A DNA stretch of 64,000 nt from Roseobacter weihaiensis. Lineage in GTDB: Bacteria > Pseudomonadota > Alphaproteobacteria > Rhodobacterales > Rhodobacteraceae. Below the pieces are notes generated by a model that saw only the letters and a program-made list of their open reading frames with translations, made no database searches and was not told the DNA's origin. A program made the position numbers and the translations under genes. This document shows, piece by piece, positions 16,031-25,751 of this stretch (position 1 is the first letter of the stretch; each line of letters begins with the position of its first letter). The DNA is taken from contig NZ_JACNMO010000025.1 of the NCBI RefSeq assembly GCF_020622345.1, positions 1-64,000 on the forward strand, written 5' to 3'.

Positions 16031-17425
16031 ATGATCCCGGTTCAGGGTCTTGCTGGCGCGAAGGTCGCCGTGCTGGGGCTAGGCCGCAGCGGGTTGAGTG
16101 CGGCCCGCGCCTTGCAGGCCGGGGGGGCTGTGCCGCTGTGCTGGGACGATGACGCCCAGGTCCGTGCCAAGGCCGAAGCCGAAGGGTTCACCTGCAAGCC
16201 TTTCACGGCGGTCGCCGATTTCGAGGCGGTCGCGCGGCTGGTCATCAGCCCCGGCATTCCGCACCTCTACCCCAAACCGAACCCCGTGGTCAGCCTCGCG
16301 CTCGAGGCAGGTGTGCCGGTGGACAATGACATCGGGCTCTTCTTTCAGTCCTTTGCAACAACTGGCTGGGCCAGTTTCGACGTCGCTCCGCGCGTGGTTG
16401 CCGTCACAGGCTCAAACGGGAAATCCACCACCTCCGCACTGATCCATCACATCCTCGAGCATGCCAAACGCCCTGCCACGCTGGCCGGTAACATCGGACG
16501 CGGCGTGCTGGACATCGACCCGCCTCACGATGGGGAGGTCGTCGTGCTGGAACTCTCCAGCTACCAGACCGATCTGGCGCGCAGCCTGACCCCGGATGTC
16601 GCGGTCTTCACCAATCTGTCGGAGGATCATCTGGCGCGTCACGGGGGCATGGGCGGGTATTTTGCCGCCAAGCGCCGCCTCTTTGCCGAAGGCGGGCCTG
16701 ACCGCGCCATCATCGGTGTGGACGAGGACGAAGGCCTGTTTCTTGCCGGTCAAATGGCCGAAGGGCGCGGCGATGACAGGGTCATCCGTCTCTCGGTCGA
16801 GCGGAAACTGACGGGGCCGGGCTGGCAGGTGTTCGCCCGCAAGGGGTTTCTGTCAGAGTACCGCAAGGGCAAGCAGGTGGCCTCCGTCGATCTGCGGCAG
16901 GTGCCGGGATTGCAGGGCAGCCACAACCATCAGAACGCCTGCGCGGCCTATGCCGCCTGTCGCACGCTCGGGCTGGCCCCAAAGGTCATCGAGGCCGCGT
17001 TTCACAGCTTCAAGGGGTTGCCGCACCGCAGCCAGTTGATCGGTGAAAAAGGGGGCGTGCGGTTCGTGAACGACAGCAAGGCCACGAATGTGGATGCGGC
17101 GGCCAAGGCCCTGGGGGCCTTTGCGTCCGTTCGCTGGATCTGTGGCGGGCTGGAAAACGAAGGTGGGCTGGAGGGTCTTGCAGAGGCCTGTGCCAGCGTC
17201 GCGAGAGCCTATGTGATCGGGCGGGAAGCGGCGCGTTTTGCTTTGAAACTGCCGGTCGACGCCGAGGTCTGCACCACAATGGCACTTGCCGTGCAGCGCG
17301 CCGTCGAGGATGCGCAGCCCGGCGATGTCGTGCTGCTGGCCCCGGCGGCAAAGAGCTTTGACCAATATGACAACTTCGAACTCCGGGGCGAGGATTTCAT
17401 GGCGGAAGTGGCCAAGCACCTCTGA
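16031..17425 (+). CDS. murD: UDP-MurNAc-L-alanine:D-glutamate ligase MurD
   Basis: A 464-residue Mur ligase adding D-glutamate to UDP-MurNAc-L-Ala. It has an N-terminal Rossmann-like [10 protein letters not shown] segment (12-21), the ATP loop TGSNGKST (126-133), ELSSYQTD and [10 protein letters not shown] for Mg and carbamylated-lysine chemistry, and the C-terminal [15 protein letters not shown] block. An upstream in-frame ATG exists, but the family start is the ATG at 16031. The next gene on this strand is ftsW, 1.3 kb later, because an opposite-strand flavoprotein gene intervenes. Confidence 0.95.
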   Translation: MIPVQGLAGAKVAVLGLGRSGLSAARALQAGGAVPLCWDDDAQVRAKAEAEGFTCKPFTAVADFEAVARLVISPGIPHLYPKPNPVVSLALEAGVPVDNDIGLFFQSFATTGWASFDVAPRVVAVTGSNGKSTTSALIHHILEHAKRPATLAGNIGRGVLDIDPPHDGEVVVLELSSYQTDLARSLTPDVAVFTNLSEDHLARHGGMGGYFAAKRRLFAEGGPDRAIIGVDEDEGLFLAGQMAEGRGDDRVIRLSVERKLTGPGWQVFARKGFLSEYRKGKQVASVDLRQVPGLQGSHNHQNACAAYAACRTLGLAPKVIEAAFHSFKGLPHRSQLIGEKGGVRFVNDSKATNVDAAAKALGAFASVRWICGGLENEGGLEGLAEACASVARAYVIGREAARFALKLPVDAEVCTTMALAVQRAVEDAQPGDVVLLAPAAKSFDQYDNFELRGEDFMAEVAKHL

Positions 17426-17438
17426 AACTGCCGTGATC

Positions 17439-18611
17439 TCAGGCCAGTGCCCGCGCCGCCGCCATGCCGGAAGACCAGGCCCACTGGAAATTATATCCGC
17501 CGAGCCAGCCCGTGACATCCACCGCTTCCCCGATGAAGAACAGGCCGGGTACGGATGCCACCTCCATTGTCTTTGCCGACAGCGCGCCCGTATCGATCCC
17601 ACCGAGGGTCACCTCCGCCGTTCGGTACCCTTCGGTGCCCGCAGGGGTCAGGGTCCAGTTCTGCAAACTCTGAACCATGCTTGTGAGGGCTGCATCTGAT
17701 TGATCCGCGAGGTTGCCCGACAGGGCCATGACCCCCGACAGATGCTCCACAAGGCGCGCGGGCAAAAACTGTGCCAGTTCGTTTGTCAGCTTGCGCCCCC
17801 CCGCAATGCCGCGTTTTTTCTGCAAGGCGGGCAGCAGGCCGCCCTCGGGGCAGAGGTTCAGCGTGATCGGATCCCCTTCGCGCCAATAGGACGAGGCCTG
17901 AAGCACCGCCGGACCTGAGAGCCCTCGGTGGGTAAAAAGCACGGCTTCGTCAAAGCTTTGCGCGCCGGCGGTTACACAAGCAGGGGCGGCAACACCGGCC
18001 AGCGGGGCAAAACGACCTTCGGGAAAGGTGAAGGGCACGAGGGCCGGGCGTGTCTCGGTCACCGTCAGTCCAAATTGTGCGGCGATGTCATAGGCGAGCC
18101 CGGTTGCGCCCATCTTGGGGATGGATTTACCGCCCGTTGCGAGCACCAGCGTTTTGGTCTGCACCTTTTGGGTGTGCCCGCCCTGATCCAGTGTGAAATC
18201 AAAGCCCTCCGGGGTCTTCGCAAAGTCGCGCGCCGTGGTTTGCAAATTCACGTTGACGCCGTTTTCCTGCATCAGCCGGCGCAGCATGGCGATGATCTCT
18301 TTGGCGGACCCATCGCAAAAAAGCTGACCGAGGGTCTTTTCATGCCAGGCAATCCCATGCCGATCCACCAGGTCGATGAAATCCCACTGCGTGTACCGCG
18401 CCAGGGCGGATTTCGCGAAATGCGGGTTTTGCGACAGAAAGGCATGGGGGCCGCTGTGCAGGTTGGTGAAATTGCACCGCCCTCCGCCCGAGATGCGGAT
18501 TTTTTCGCCCGGCGCCCGCGCATGATCCACGATCAGAACCCGGCCTTTGGCGTAGGCGGCGCACATCATGCCCGCGGCTCCAGCTCCTATGATTGCCACA
18601 TCAACCTGCAT
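17439..18611 (-). CDS. NAD(P)/FAD-dependent oxidoreductase, HI0933/BaiN-like
   Basis: A 390-residue flavoprotein of the HI0933 (YhiN/BaiN) family. The N-terminal DVAIIGAGAAGMMCA dinucleotide-binding motif, the GEKIRISGGGRCNFTNLH block (about 35-52), the LATGGKSIPKMGATG segment and the C-terminal FFIGEAVDVTGWLGGYNFQ FAD contact are all present. The physiological substrate is unknown; a gut relative reduces bile-acid intermediates, but that cannot be transferred here. The ATG at 18611 is the family start. The gene sits on the opposite strand inside the dcw cluster, 13 bases from the murD stop, so it splits the plus-strand unit. Confidence 0.88.
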   Translation of the reverse strand: MQVDVAIIGAGAAGMMCAAYAKGRVLIVDHARAPGEKIRISGGGRCNFTNLHSGPHAFLSQNPHFAKSALARYTQWDFIDLVDRHGIAWHEKTLGQLFCDGSAKEIIAMLRRLMQENGVNVNLQTTARDFAKTPEGFDFTLDQGGHTQKVQTKTLVLATGGKSIPKMGATGLAYDIAAQFGLTVTETRPALVPFTFPEGRFAPLAGVAAPACVTAGAQSFDEAVLFTHRGLSGPAVLQASSYWREGDPITLNLCPEGGLLPALQKKRGIAGGRKLTNELAQFLPARLVEHLSGVMALSGNLADQSDAALTSMVQSLQNWTLTPAGTEGYRTAEVTLGGIDTGALSAKTMEVASVPGLFFIGEAVDVTGWLGGYNFQWAWSSGMAAARALA

Positions 18612-18696
18612 GCGCGTCCCCTGACGTGAAACCCGATGTTTTGCAAGGCATGAGGCTAGCTTTACGGGGCAAATCACGTTACAGTTTGCAGATAGA

Positions 18697-18711
18697 CCCC
18701 CAAAAAGGGGG
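18697..18711 (+). promoter_or_regulatory. Small hairpin in the ftsW 5' region
   Basis: CCCCC-AAAAA-GGGGG is a perfect five-pair stem 35 bases before the ftsW start. The 134-base gap between the divergent flavoprotein gene and ftsW must hold the start signals for both, but I could not resolve a convincing -35/-10 pair. The hairpin may be part of the ftsW leader. Confidence 0.3.
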
Positions 18712-18745
18712 CGTATCGGCAGTGCAATAGTTAAGGCAGACACCC

Positions 18746-19915
18746 ATGACGGAAATGGTCTATGGCGCAGTCCCGGTTCGCGATGGCGAGCCGATCCTCC
18801 CGAAATGGTGGCGCACCATCGACAAGTGGTCCATGTCCTGCGTGCTCATCCTGTTTTGCGTGGGGCTGTTGCTGGGGCTTGCGGCCTCTCCGCCCCTGGC
18901 GGCCAAGAATGGCTTTGAAGCGTTTCACTACGTGCAGCGGCAGGCGCTTTTCGGCACATTTGCGCTAATTGCCATGCTGATAACCTCGATGATGTCGCCG
19001 ACGCTGGTGCGGCGGCTGGCGGTGTTGGGTTTTGTCGCGGCCTTTGTTGCCCTGGCCCTTCTGCCATTTTTCGGTACGGATTTCGGCAAGGGGGCGGTGC
19101 GCTGGTACGGGCTTGGTTTTGCCTCCGTGCAGCCGTCGGAGTTTCTCAAGCCCGGTTTTGTCGTCGTGGCGGCCTGGATGATGGCAGCCTCGGCTGACCT
19201 GAACGGCCCGCCCGGCAAAACATGGTCCTTTGTGCTCTGTATCAGTATTGTGCTGATGCTCGCGCTGCAGCCGGATTTCGGCCAGGCCTGTCTGGTGCTC
19301 TTTGGCTGGGGGGTGATGTATTTCATCGCCGGCGCGCCGATGGTCCTGCTGGTGGGGATGGCTGCATTGGCCGTGCTGGGGGGCACCATCGCCTATGCCA
19401 ACTCGGAGCATTTTGCCCGGCGTATCGACGGGTTTCTCAGCGCCGATGTCGATCCGACAACGCAGTTGGGTTATGCCACCAACGCGATCCAGGAGGGTGG
19501 CTTTTTCGGCGTCGGCGTGGGCGAGGGCCAGGTGAAATGGTCGCTGCCCGACGCCCACACGGATTTCATCATTGCCGTGGCGGCAGAGGAATACGGGCTG
19601 ATCCTGGTTCTGGTAATCATCGCGCTTTATGCCAGTGTCGTGGTCCGGTCGCTGATGCGCCTGGTGCGGGAACGCGACCCCTTCATCCGGCTGGCAGGCA
19701 CCGGGCTTGCCTGCATGTTGGGGGTTCAGGCGATGATCAATATGGGGGTGGCGGTCCGGCTGCTGCCTGCCAAGGGCATGACGCTGCCCTTTGTAAGCTA
19801 TGGGGGCTCCTCCGTCATCGCATCTGGGATTGCCGTGGGGATGCTGCTGGCCTTCACCCGCACCCGACCGCAGGGCGAGATCAGTGATCTGCTGTCGCGC
19901 GGGCGATCGAGATGA
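18746..19915 (+). CDS. ftsW: Septal peptidoglycan glycosyltransferase FtsW
   Basis: A 389-residue SEDS-family protein with about ten membrane helices that polymerises lipid II at the septum in complex with FtsI. It shows the [19 protein letters not shown] region (Pro-Ser-Glu motif typical of SEDS), the large periplasmic loop, and [15 protein letters not shown] near residue 350. It overlaps murG by four bases. Because the preceding gene is on the other strand, ftsW should start a separate transcript. Confidence 0.96.
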   Translation: MTEMVYGAVPVRDGEPILPKWWRTIDKWSMSCVLILFCVGLLLGLAASPPLAAKNGFEAFHYVQRQALFGTFALIAMLITSMMSPTLVRRLAVLGFVAAFVALALLPFFGTDFGKGAVRWYGLGFASVQPSEFLKPGFVVVAAWMMAASADLNGPPGKTWSFVLCISIVLMLALQPDFGQACLVLFGWGVMYFIAGAPMVLLVGMAALAVLGGTIAYANSEHFARRIDGFLSADVDPTTQLGYATNAIQEGGFFGVGVGEGQVKWSLPDAHTDFIIAVAAEEYGLILVLVIIALYASVVVRSLMRLVRERDPFIRLAGTGLACMLGVQAMINMGVAVRLLPAKGMTLPFVSYGGSSVIASGIAVGMLLAFTRTRPQGEISDLLSRGRSR

Positions 19916-21012
19916 GCGCGCCCTTGTTGCTGATCGCCGCGGGCGGCACGGGCGGGCATATGTTCCCCGCCCAGGCGCTGGCCGAAGCGATGCTGGCGCG
20001 CGGCTGGCGGGTCAAGCTGTCCACCGATGCGCGCGGCGCGCGCTATACGGGCGGCTTTCCCCACACGGTCGAGATCGAAGAAATCCGCAGCGCGACCTTT
20101 GCGCGGGGTGGCATCGCGGCCAAAGCTGTCGCGCCGTTCAAGATCGCCGCGGGGGTGATGGGCGCGCTTTGGGGTTTCCTGCGGGACAAGCCTGCGGTGG
20201 TGGTGGGCTTTGGCGGCTACCCGACGATCCCGGCCATGTCGGCGGCCTACGTGATGAAACTCCCGCGTATGATCCACGAGCAAAACGGCATTCTGGGCCG
20301 GGTCAACAAGGCCTTTGCCACGCGTGTCGATGCGATTGCCTGCGGGACCTGGCCCACCGATTTGCCCGATGGGGTCGAGGGGCATCACACCGGCAACCCC
20401 GTGCGCGGTGCGATCCTCGACCGGGTGGAGGCGGGCTATATCTGCCCCGGTGACTACCCGATGGAGGTTTTGGTGATCGGGGGCAGCCAGGGCGCGCGCA
20501 TCCTCAGCGATGTCATCCCGCCGGCGATTGCGGCTTTGCCGATGGCGATGCTAAAGAACCTGCGGGTCAGCCATCAGGCCCGCGAGGAAGACGAAGATCG
20601 TGTTGCCAAATACTACCTCGATCATGGCGTCAAAGCGGATGTGCAACCGTTTTTCCATGACATCCCGCGCCGCATGACAGAAGCACAACTGGTGATCAGC
20701 CGGGCTGGTGCGTCGTCGGTTGCGGATCTGTCGGTGATCGGGCGGCCCTCCATTCTCATCCCCTTTGCCGCCGCGACGGGGGACCATCAGACCGCCAACG
20801 CACGCGGCTTGGTCGAGGCGGGCGGTGCGATTATGATCCCTGAATCCAAAGCCACACCGGCTGCAGTTGCGGAACATATGCTCGCTGTGCTGGACAATCC
20901 CCCTGCCGCGATGCAAATGGCCACCGCCGCAGCCCGATTTGGTCGGCCCGAAGCCACGGAAGCTTTGGTCGGGATGGTGGAAACATTGGCGCAGAAGGGG
21001 CCTGAAAAATGA
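19912..21012 (+). CDS. murG: UDP-GlcNAc:lipid I GlcNAc transferase MurG
   Basis: A 366-residue GT-B glycosyltransferase at the inner face of the membrane that turns lipid I into lipid II. The N-terminal [14 protein letters not shown] loop (about 10-23), [16 protein letters not shown], the [16 protein letters not shown] block, the [11 protein letters not shown] nucleotide site and the [11 protein letters not shown] segment are intact. Length is normal. It overlaps ftsW and murC by four bases each. Confidence 0.97.
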   Translation: MSAPLLLIAAGGTGGHMFPAQALAEAMLARGWRVKLSTDARGARYTGGFPHTVEIEEIRSATFARGGIAAKAVAPFKIAAGVMGALWGFLRDKPAVVVGFGGYPTIPAMSAAYVMKLPRMIHEQNGILGRVNKAFATRVDAIACGTWPTDLPDGVEGHHTGNPVRGAILDRVEAGYICPGDYPMEVLVIGGSQGARILSDVIPPAIAALPMAMLKNLRVSHQAREEDEDRVAKYYLDHGVKADVQPFFHDIPRRMTEAQLVISRAGASSVADLSVIGRPSILIPFAAATGDHQTANARGLVEAGGAIMIPESKATPAAVAEHMLAVLDNPPAAMQMATAAARFGRPEATEALVGMVETLAQKGPEK

Positions 21013-22415
21013 ACGCAGCGACAAAACTGCCCGGAGACGTCGGACCGATCCATTTTGTGGGCATCGGCGGCATTGGCATGTCCGGCATTGCCGAGGTGCT
21101 TTTGAACCATGGCTATACCGTGCAGGGCTCCGACCTCAAATCGACGCCCATCACCCGCCGCCTGCAAGAACTGGGCGCGCATATCTTTGAAGGACAGCGC
21201 GCGGAGAACGTCGACAACGCCGAGGTGGTCGTGATCTCCAGCGCGATCAAACCGGGCAATGCGGAACTGGATGCCGCTCGGGGACAGGGGTTGCCGGTGG
21301 TGCGCCGTGCCGAGATGCTGGGCGAGCTGATGCGGCTCAAATCCAATATCGCGGTGGCCGGCACCCATGGCAAGACGACCACCACGACGATGGTGGCGAC
21401 GCTGCTAGATGCGGGGGAGTTCGACCCCACCGTGGTGAACGGCGGCATCATTCACGCTTATGGCTCCAACGCGCGCAAGGGTGAAGGCGAATGGATGGTG
21501 GTCGAGGCGGATGAAAGCGACGGCACCTTCAACCGGCTGCCCGCCACCATCGCCATTGTGACCAATATCGACCCCGAGCATATGGAGCATTGGGGCGATT
21601 TCGACACGCTGCGGCAGGGGTTTCTGGAGTTTGTCTCGAACATCCCCTTCTACGGGGTTGCGGTGTGCTGCACCGATCACCCCGAGGTCCAGAGCCTGGT
21701 GGGCAAGATCACCGACCGGCGCGTCGTCACCTATGGCTTTAACGCGCAGGCGGATGTGCGCGCCGTCAACCTGCGGTATGAGGCCGGGGTGGCGCATTTC
21801 GATGTGGCGCTTCAGGCCGAAGGCATGGTGATCGAAGACTGCAGCCTGCCGATGCCGGGGGATCACAACGTCTCCAACGCGCTTTCCGCGATTGCGGTCG
21901 CGCGCCACCTGGGCATGAAAACCCAGGTCATTAAGGAAGCGTTAGCCGCGTTCGGAGGTGTTAACCGGCGCTTTACCCGCGTGGGCGAAGTTGAAGGCGT
22001 GACGATCATTGATGACTACGGCCATCACCCGGTTGAAATTGCCGCGGTGTTGAAAGCGGCGCGGCAGGCCACCGAAGGTCGCGTGATTGCGGTCCATCAA
22101 CCGCACCGGTATTCGCGTCTTTCCAGCCTTTTTGACGATTTCTGCGCCTGTTTCAACGACGCGGATGTCGTGGGCATCGCTGAGGTCTATGGCGCTGGCG
22201 AAGAGCCTGTGCCCGGGGCCAGCCGGGATGATCTGGTGGCCGGGCTGATCCGCCACGGGCACCGGCACGCGCGCGCCGTGGTGGGCGAGGATGATCTGGA
22301 ACGTCTCGTGCGCGAACAGGCCCGACCCGGCGACATGGTGGTCTGCCTTGGCGCGGGGACCATCAGCACCTGGGCCAACGGGCTGCCCGCGCGCTTGCGC
22401 AAGGGGGCGGCATGA
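21009..22415 (+). CDS. murC: UDP-MurNAc:L-alanine ligase MurC
   Basis: A 468-residue Mur ligase that adds the first amino acid, L-alanine, to UDP-MurNAc. The [16 protein letters not shown] nucleotide-binding start (16-31), the ATP loop [10 protein letters not shown] (117-126), [11 protein letters not shown] and the [11 protein letters not shown] motif that is diagnostic for MurC are all present. Its stop overlaps the following small membrane gene by four bases. Confidence 0.97.
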   Translation: MNAATKLPGDVGPIHFVGIGGIGMSGIAEVLLNHGYTVQGSDLKSTPITRRLQELGAHIFEGQRAENVDNAEVVVISSAIKPGNAELDAARGQGLPVVRRAEMLGELMRLKSNIAVAGTHGKTTTTTMVATLLDAGEFDPTVVNGGIIHAYGSNARKGEGEWMVVEADESDGTFNRLPATIAIVTNIDPEHMEHWGDFDTLRQGFLEFVSNIPFYGVAVCCTDHPEVQSLVGKITDRRVVTYGFNAQADVRAVNLRYEAGVAHFDVALQAEGMVIEDCSLPMPGDHNVSNALSAIAVARHLGMKTQVIKEALAAFGGVNRRFTRVGEVEGVTIIDDYGHHPVEIAAVLKAARQATEGRVIAVHQPHRYSRLSSLFDDFCACFNDADVVGIAEVYGAGEEPVPGASRDDLVAGLIRHGHRHARAVVGEDDLERLVREQARPGDMVVCLGAGTISTWANGLPARLRKGAA

Positions 22416-22663
22416 TGCTGTTGTGGCTCTGTATCCTTTGGGTCCTGGCCGCCTCGGTGGTCGCGCTCATGCCGATGCGCTACCAATATGCGCCTGGGAT
22501 CGGCCTGCTGCTGGCCGCCCCGCTTCTGATCTTCTGGATCGGATACACGGTGGCGCTGTGGGCGGCTCTGCTGGCGCTTTGTGCGTTTGTGTCGATGTTT
22601 CGCAACCCGCTGCGCTATTTCTGGGCGCGTGCCCGCGGCCTACAACCCGAGGCGCCGGAATGA
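22412..22663 (+). CDS. DUF2484-type small membrane protein (first copy)
   Basis: An 83-residue protein with two or three hydrophobic helices (about 3-20, 27-42 and 45-62) and a short basic, then acidic C-terminus ([19 protein letters not shown]). It resembles the DUF2484 proteins found between murC and murB in Rhodobacterales. It overlaps murC by four bases and the next gene by four bases, so it is translationally tied to murein synthesis genes. Function is unknown; a role at the membrane with the murein machinery is inferred only from position. Confidence 0.72.
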   Translation: MMLLWLCILWVLAASVVALMPMRYQYAPGIGLLLAAPLLIFWIGYTVALWAALLALCAFVSMFRNPLRYFWARARGLQPEAPE

Positions 22664-22908
22664 GTATTTCTCTGACACTCGCGGCGCTTTGGGCGCTGGT
22701 GGCCAACATTCTGGCGATGACGCCGAGCCGGGATCACCACTGGCGCAACGCCTATATGCTGATTGCGGTCGGTATCCCCATCGTGGGCTACGTGACCTGG
22801 CAGCACGGGCCCTGGATGGGGATGCTGATGCTGGCCGCCGGCATGTCGGTGCTGCGCTGGCCGGTGATCTATCTGGGACGCTGGATCAAACGCAGAACCC
22901 TGCGCTAA
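22660..22908 (+). CDS. DUF2484-type small membrane protein (second copy)
   Basis: An 82-residue membrane protein starting at the ATG that overlaps the previous stop. It aligns end to end with the preceding gene product: an N-terminal LxxLWxLxA helix, a central Pro-containing helix, and a C-terminal [14 protein letters not shown] block matching [15 protein letters not shown]. This points to an old tandem duplication. It contains two or three membrane helices and a basic tail (KRRTLR). Function unknown. murB follows after ten bases with its own ribosome site. Confidence 0.75.
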   Translation: MSISLTLAALWALVANILAMTPSRDHHWRNAYMLIAVGIPIVGYVTWQHGPWMGMLMLAAGMSVLRWPVIYLGRWIKRRTLR

Positions 22909-22918
22909 AAGGGGGATC

Positions 22919-23848
22919 ATGAGCGACATGCCCAAAGTACGGGGCCGCCTGACGCCCGGTCGCCGTCTGAGCGAGCTGACCTGGCTGCGGGTGGGCGGAC
23001 CAGCCGACTGGCTGTTTCAGCCGGCCGATCTGGAGGATCTCAGCGCCTTTTTGCGCAGCCTGCCCGGTACGGTACCGGTCTTTCCAATGGGGGTCGGCTC
23101 GAACCTCATCGTGCGGGACGGCGGCCTGCGGGCCGCGGTGATCCGGCTCGGGCGCGGCTTCAACGGTGTCGAGATTGATGGCAACCGGGTGACGGCCGGG
23201 GCGGCGGCGCTGGATGCGCATGTGGCGCGCCGCGCGGCGGAGGCGGGGCTCGATCTGACCTTTTTACGCACCATCCCCGGCAGCATCGGCGGGGCGGTGC
23301 GCATGAATGCGGGCTGTTATGGCAGCTACACGGCCGATGTTTTGGTCGAAGTCGACGCCGTCACACGCAGAGGTGAGCTCAAGACTCTGCGCGCGGCTGA
23401 TTTGCAGATGGCGTACCGGCAAAGCCAGTTGCCAGAGGGCTGGATTATTACCAAAGCGGTGTTGGAGGCCCCAAAGGGCGACCCCGAAAAGCTCCAGACC
23501 CGGATGACGGAGCAACTGGCCAAGCGGGATGCCACGCAGCCCACCAAAGACCGCAGTGCGGGCTCCACCTTTCGCAACCCGGCGGGATTTTCCTCCACCG
23601 GCAGGGCCGATGACGTGCATGACCTCAAGGCGTGGAAGGTGATCGACGCGGCAGGCATGCGCGGTGCCCGGCGGGGTGGCGCCCGAATGAGCGAGATGCA
23701 TTCCAACTTTCTCATCAACTCAGGTGACGCCACGGCAGCCGATCTCGAAGGCCTGGGCGAAGAGGTGCGAAAAAAGGTTTACGATTCCAGTGGTATCACG
23801 CTAGAATGGGAAATCATGCGGATCGGCGAAAAGTTAATCTCCGATTAA
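22919..23848 (+). CDS. murB: UDP-N-acetylenolpyruvoylglucosamine reductase MurB
   Basis: A 309-residue FAD enzyme that reduces UDP-GlcNAc-enolpyruvate with NADPH to UDP-MurNAc. The N-terminal [13 protein letters not shown], the FAD-contacting [12 protein letters not shown] (about 60-71), [15 protein letters not shown] (about 121-135) and the AGSTFRNP block containing the catalytic serine are present. The short Type II-like layout is typical of alphaproteobacteria. A TTAA-N7-TTAA box covers its last five codons and stop. AAGGGGG supplies the ribosome site. Confidence 0.95.
   Translation: MSDMPKVRGRLTPGRRLSELTWLRVGGPADWLFQPADLEDLSAFLRSLPGTVPVFPMGVGSNLIVRDGGLRAAVIRLGRGFNGVEIDGNRVTAGAAALDAHVARRAAEAGLDLTFLRTIPGSIGGAVRMNAGCYGSYTADVLVEVDAVTRRGELKTLRAADLQMAYRQSQLPEGWIITKAVLEAPKGDPEKLQTRMTEQLAKRDATQPTKDRSAGSTFRNPAGFSSTGRADDVHDLKAWKVIDAAGMRGARRGGARMSEMHSNFLINSGDATAADLEGLGEEVRKKVYDSSGITLEWEIMRIGEKLISD
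23834..23848 (+). promoter_or_regulatory. CtrA-type box TTAA-N7-TTAA at the end of murB
   Basis: TTAA (23834-23837), seven bases, TTAA (23845-23848), then CC: an exact match to the alphaproteobacterial CtrA consensus. It lies over the Leu-Ile-Ser-Asp-stop codons of murB and 110 bases before ddl. The leucine uses TTA, a very rare codon in this GC-rich sequence, which hints at selection for the DNA motif. CtrA is a cell-cycle response regulator that controls ftsQA and ftsZ in Caulobacter; the same role here is inference. Confidence 0.55.
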
Positions 23849-23923
23849 CCACAAACGGCTCTGATCTGCTGCAATAGAATAACGGTGTACCGGCGCAAAA
23901 GTCGGACAAAACCAAAACATAAC

Positions 23924-23941
23924 GGGCCCGCAAAAGGGCCC
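23924..23941 (+). promoter_or_regulatory. Hairpin in the ddl leader
   Basis: GGGCCC-GCAAAA-GGGCCC forms a six-pair GC stem with a six-base loop, 17 bases before the ddl GTG. No T-run follows, so it is not a normal terminator. It may influence ddl translation or mark a processing point between murB and the ddl-ftsQAZ segment. Confidence 0.35.
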
Positions 23942-23958
23942 ACACCAGAGGCACCAAG

Positions 23959-24879
23959 GTGGGTCAGTCGAGCAGGACACCCCCGAAAGTGGCAGTATTG
24001 ATGGGCGGGCCTTCGTCGGAGCGTGACGTATCCCTGTCCACGGGCAAAGCCTGCGCTGCCGCTTTGCGGGACGAAGGATACAAGGTGATCGAGGTCGATG
24101 CGGGCCGCGATCTCTGTACCCGTTTGCAAGAGATCTCCCCGGATGCGGTGCTCAACTGCCTGCATGGGCGCTGGGGCGAGGACGGGTGCGTGCAGGGCTT
24201 GCTGGAGTGGATGAGGGTGCCCTATTCGCATTCGGGTGTGCTGGCGTCTTCCCTGGCAATGGACAAGCAGCGCAGCAAGGATGTCTTTGTCTCGGCCGGG
24301 CTGCCGGTCGTGCCCTCCGTACTTGCCAAATCGGCGGATGTCCGCATGGGGCATGTCATGCAGCCGCCCTACGTGGTCAAGCCCAATAACGAAGGCTCCT
24401 CTGTCGGGGTCTATCTGGTGCATGAGATGGCCAACGGGCCGCCGCAGCTCTCGGCCGATATGCCGGATGAAGTCATGGTAGAAGCCTTCGCACCAGGGCG
24501 TGAGCTGACCACCACCGTGATCGGAAATCGCGCCCTGACGGTGACCGATATCCTCACCGATGGCTGGTATGACTATGATGCCAAATACAAACCGGGCGGA
24601 TCACAACATGTGGTGCCGGCGGATGTGCCGCCCGAAATATTCGACCTCTGCATGGATTACGCCCTGCGCGCGCACAACGCGCTGGGGTGCAGAGGGGTCA
24701 GCCGCACCGATTTTCGCTGGGATGAAACCAGGGGGGTCGCGGGGCTGATCCTGCTGGAGACAAACACCCAGCCCGGCATGACCGCAACCTCGCTCTCGCC
24801 CGAGCAGGCCGCGGCAATGGGCATGCCCTTTGGCAAGCTTTGCGCCTGGATGGTGGAGGATGCGTCATGCGATCGCTGA
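23959..24879 (+). CDS. ddl: D-alanine:D-alanine ligase
   Basis: A 306-residue ATP-grasp enzyme joining two D-alanines for MurF. It has the [17 protein letters not shown] start (about 10-26), the [15 protein letters not shown] loop, [15 protein letters not shown] (ATP-binding lysine), SRTDFRW and the [14 protein letters not shown] metal site. It starts with GTG after AGAGG. The 3' end overlaps ftsQ by 13 bases. A separate 110-base gap with a CtrA box and a hairpin precedes it. Confidence 0.95.
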   Translation: MGQSSRTPPKVAVLMGGPSSERDVSLSTGKACAAALRDEGYKVIEVDAGRDLCTRLQEISPDAVLNCLHGRWGEDGCVQGLLEWMRVPYSHSGVLASSLAMDKQRSKDVFVSAGLPVVPSVLAKSADVRMGHVMQPPYVVKPNNEGSSVGVYLVHEMANGPPQLSADMPDEVMVEAFAPGRELTTTVIGNRALTVTDILTDGWYDYDAKYKPGGSQHVVPADVPPEIFDLCMDYALRAHNALGCRGVSRTDFRWDETRGVAGLILLETNTQPGMTATSLSPEQAAAMGMPFGKLCAWMVEDASCDR

Positions 24880-25748
24880 TCCGATCCCGTACACCCAGAC
24901 GCATCGGTGACCCGGCTCCGTCCCGCTGGTCCTGGCGGATGCAGCGGCTGATGCTGACGCCCGCCTTCCGGCTGTTCCTGCGTGCCGGTGTGCCGGTGGT
25001 GCTGACATTTGGCGCCGCCACCTGGTGGCTGTCGGATGCAGACCGCCGTGCAGCGATCTGGGAGAGTGTCGCGGAGGCGCGCGCCAGCTTCGAGACCCGG
25101 CCTGAGTTCATGGTGCAGCTGATGGCGGTGGATGGCGCCGACGATGCGCTTGCTGCAGAGATTAGAACCGTCGTGCCGCTGGATTTTCCGCTGAGCTCCT
25201 TCGATCTGGACCTCGGCAGTATCCGCGACAGCATCATCGCGCTCGACCCGGTCCAGACCGCCACCGTGCGCATTCGGCCGGGCGGTGTCATGCAGGTTGA
25301 TGTGACGCCGCGCAGGCCGGTGGCCATCTGGCGCAGCCGCGACGGTCTGGCCCTGATCGATGTCATGGGGGTCCATATCCGAGCCCTTGACAGCCGCATG
25401 GATCGGCCTGACCTGCCGTTGATCGCGGGACAGGGGGCATCTGAACATGTGAAGGAGGCGTTGAGTCTCTACCGCGCGGCAGCCCCCTTGGGGAACCGGT
25501 TGCGTGGCATCGTGCGCATGGGCGAGCGGCGCTGGGACGTCGTACTGGACCGCAACCAGCGCATCTTGCTGCCCGAAGCCGCAGCCGTGCAGGCGCTGGA
25601 GCGGGTGCTAACGCTCGATAAGGCACAGGACATTCTGTCACGGGATATTACCCGGGTCGATTTGCGTCTGAGCGCACGGCCGACAGTACAGATGAGCGAT
25701 TATGCCACCAAGACCTGGTGGGAAATACGACAGGTTTCAGGACAATAG
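24867..25748 (+). CDS. ftsQ: Cell division protein FtsQ
   Basis: A 293-residue bitopic protein: about 45 cytoplasmic residues rich in Arg, one membrane helix (about 42-58), then a periplasmic POTRA domain (about 72-140) and a beta domain. FtsQ recruits and regulates FtsB-FtsL-FtsW-FtsI. The ATG at 24867 has GGAGG eleven bases upstream inside ddl; an earlier in-frame TTG is less likely. Conservation is low, so position between ddl and ftsA supports the call strongly. Confidence 0.93.
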   Translation: MRSLIRSRTPRRIGDPAPSRWSWRMQRLMLTPAFRLFLRAGVPVVLTFGAATWWLSDADRRAAIWESVAEARASFETRPEFMVQLMAVDGADDALAAEIRTVVPLDFPLSSFDLDLGSIRDSIIALDPVQTATVRIRPGGVMQVDVTPRRPVAIWRSRDGLALIDVMGVHIRALDSRMDRPDLPLIAGQGASEHVKEALSLYRAAAPLGNRLRGIVRMGERRWDVVLDRNQRILLPEAAAVQALERVLTLDKAQDILSRDITRVDLRLSARPTVQMSDYATKTWWEIRQVSGQ

Positions 25749-25751
25749 AAG

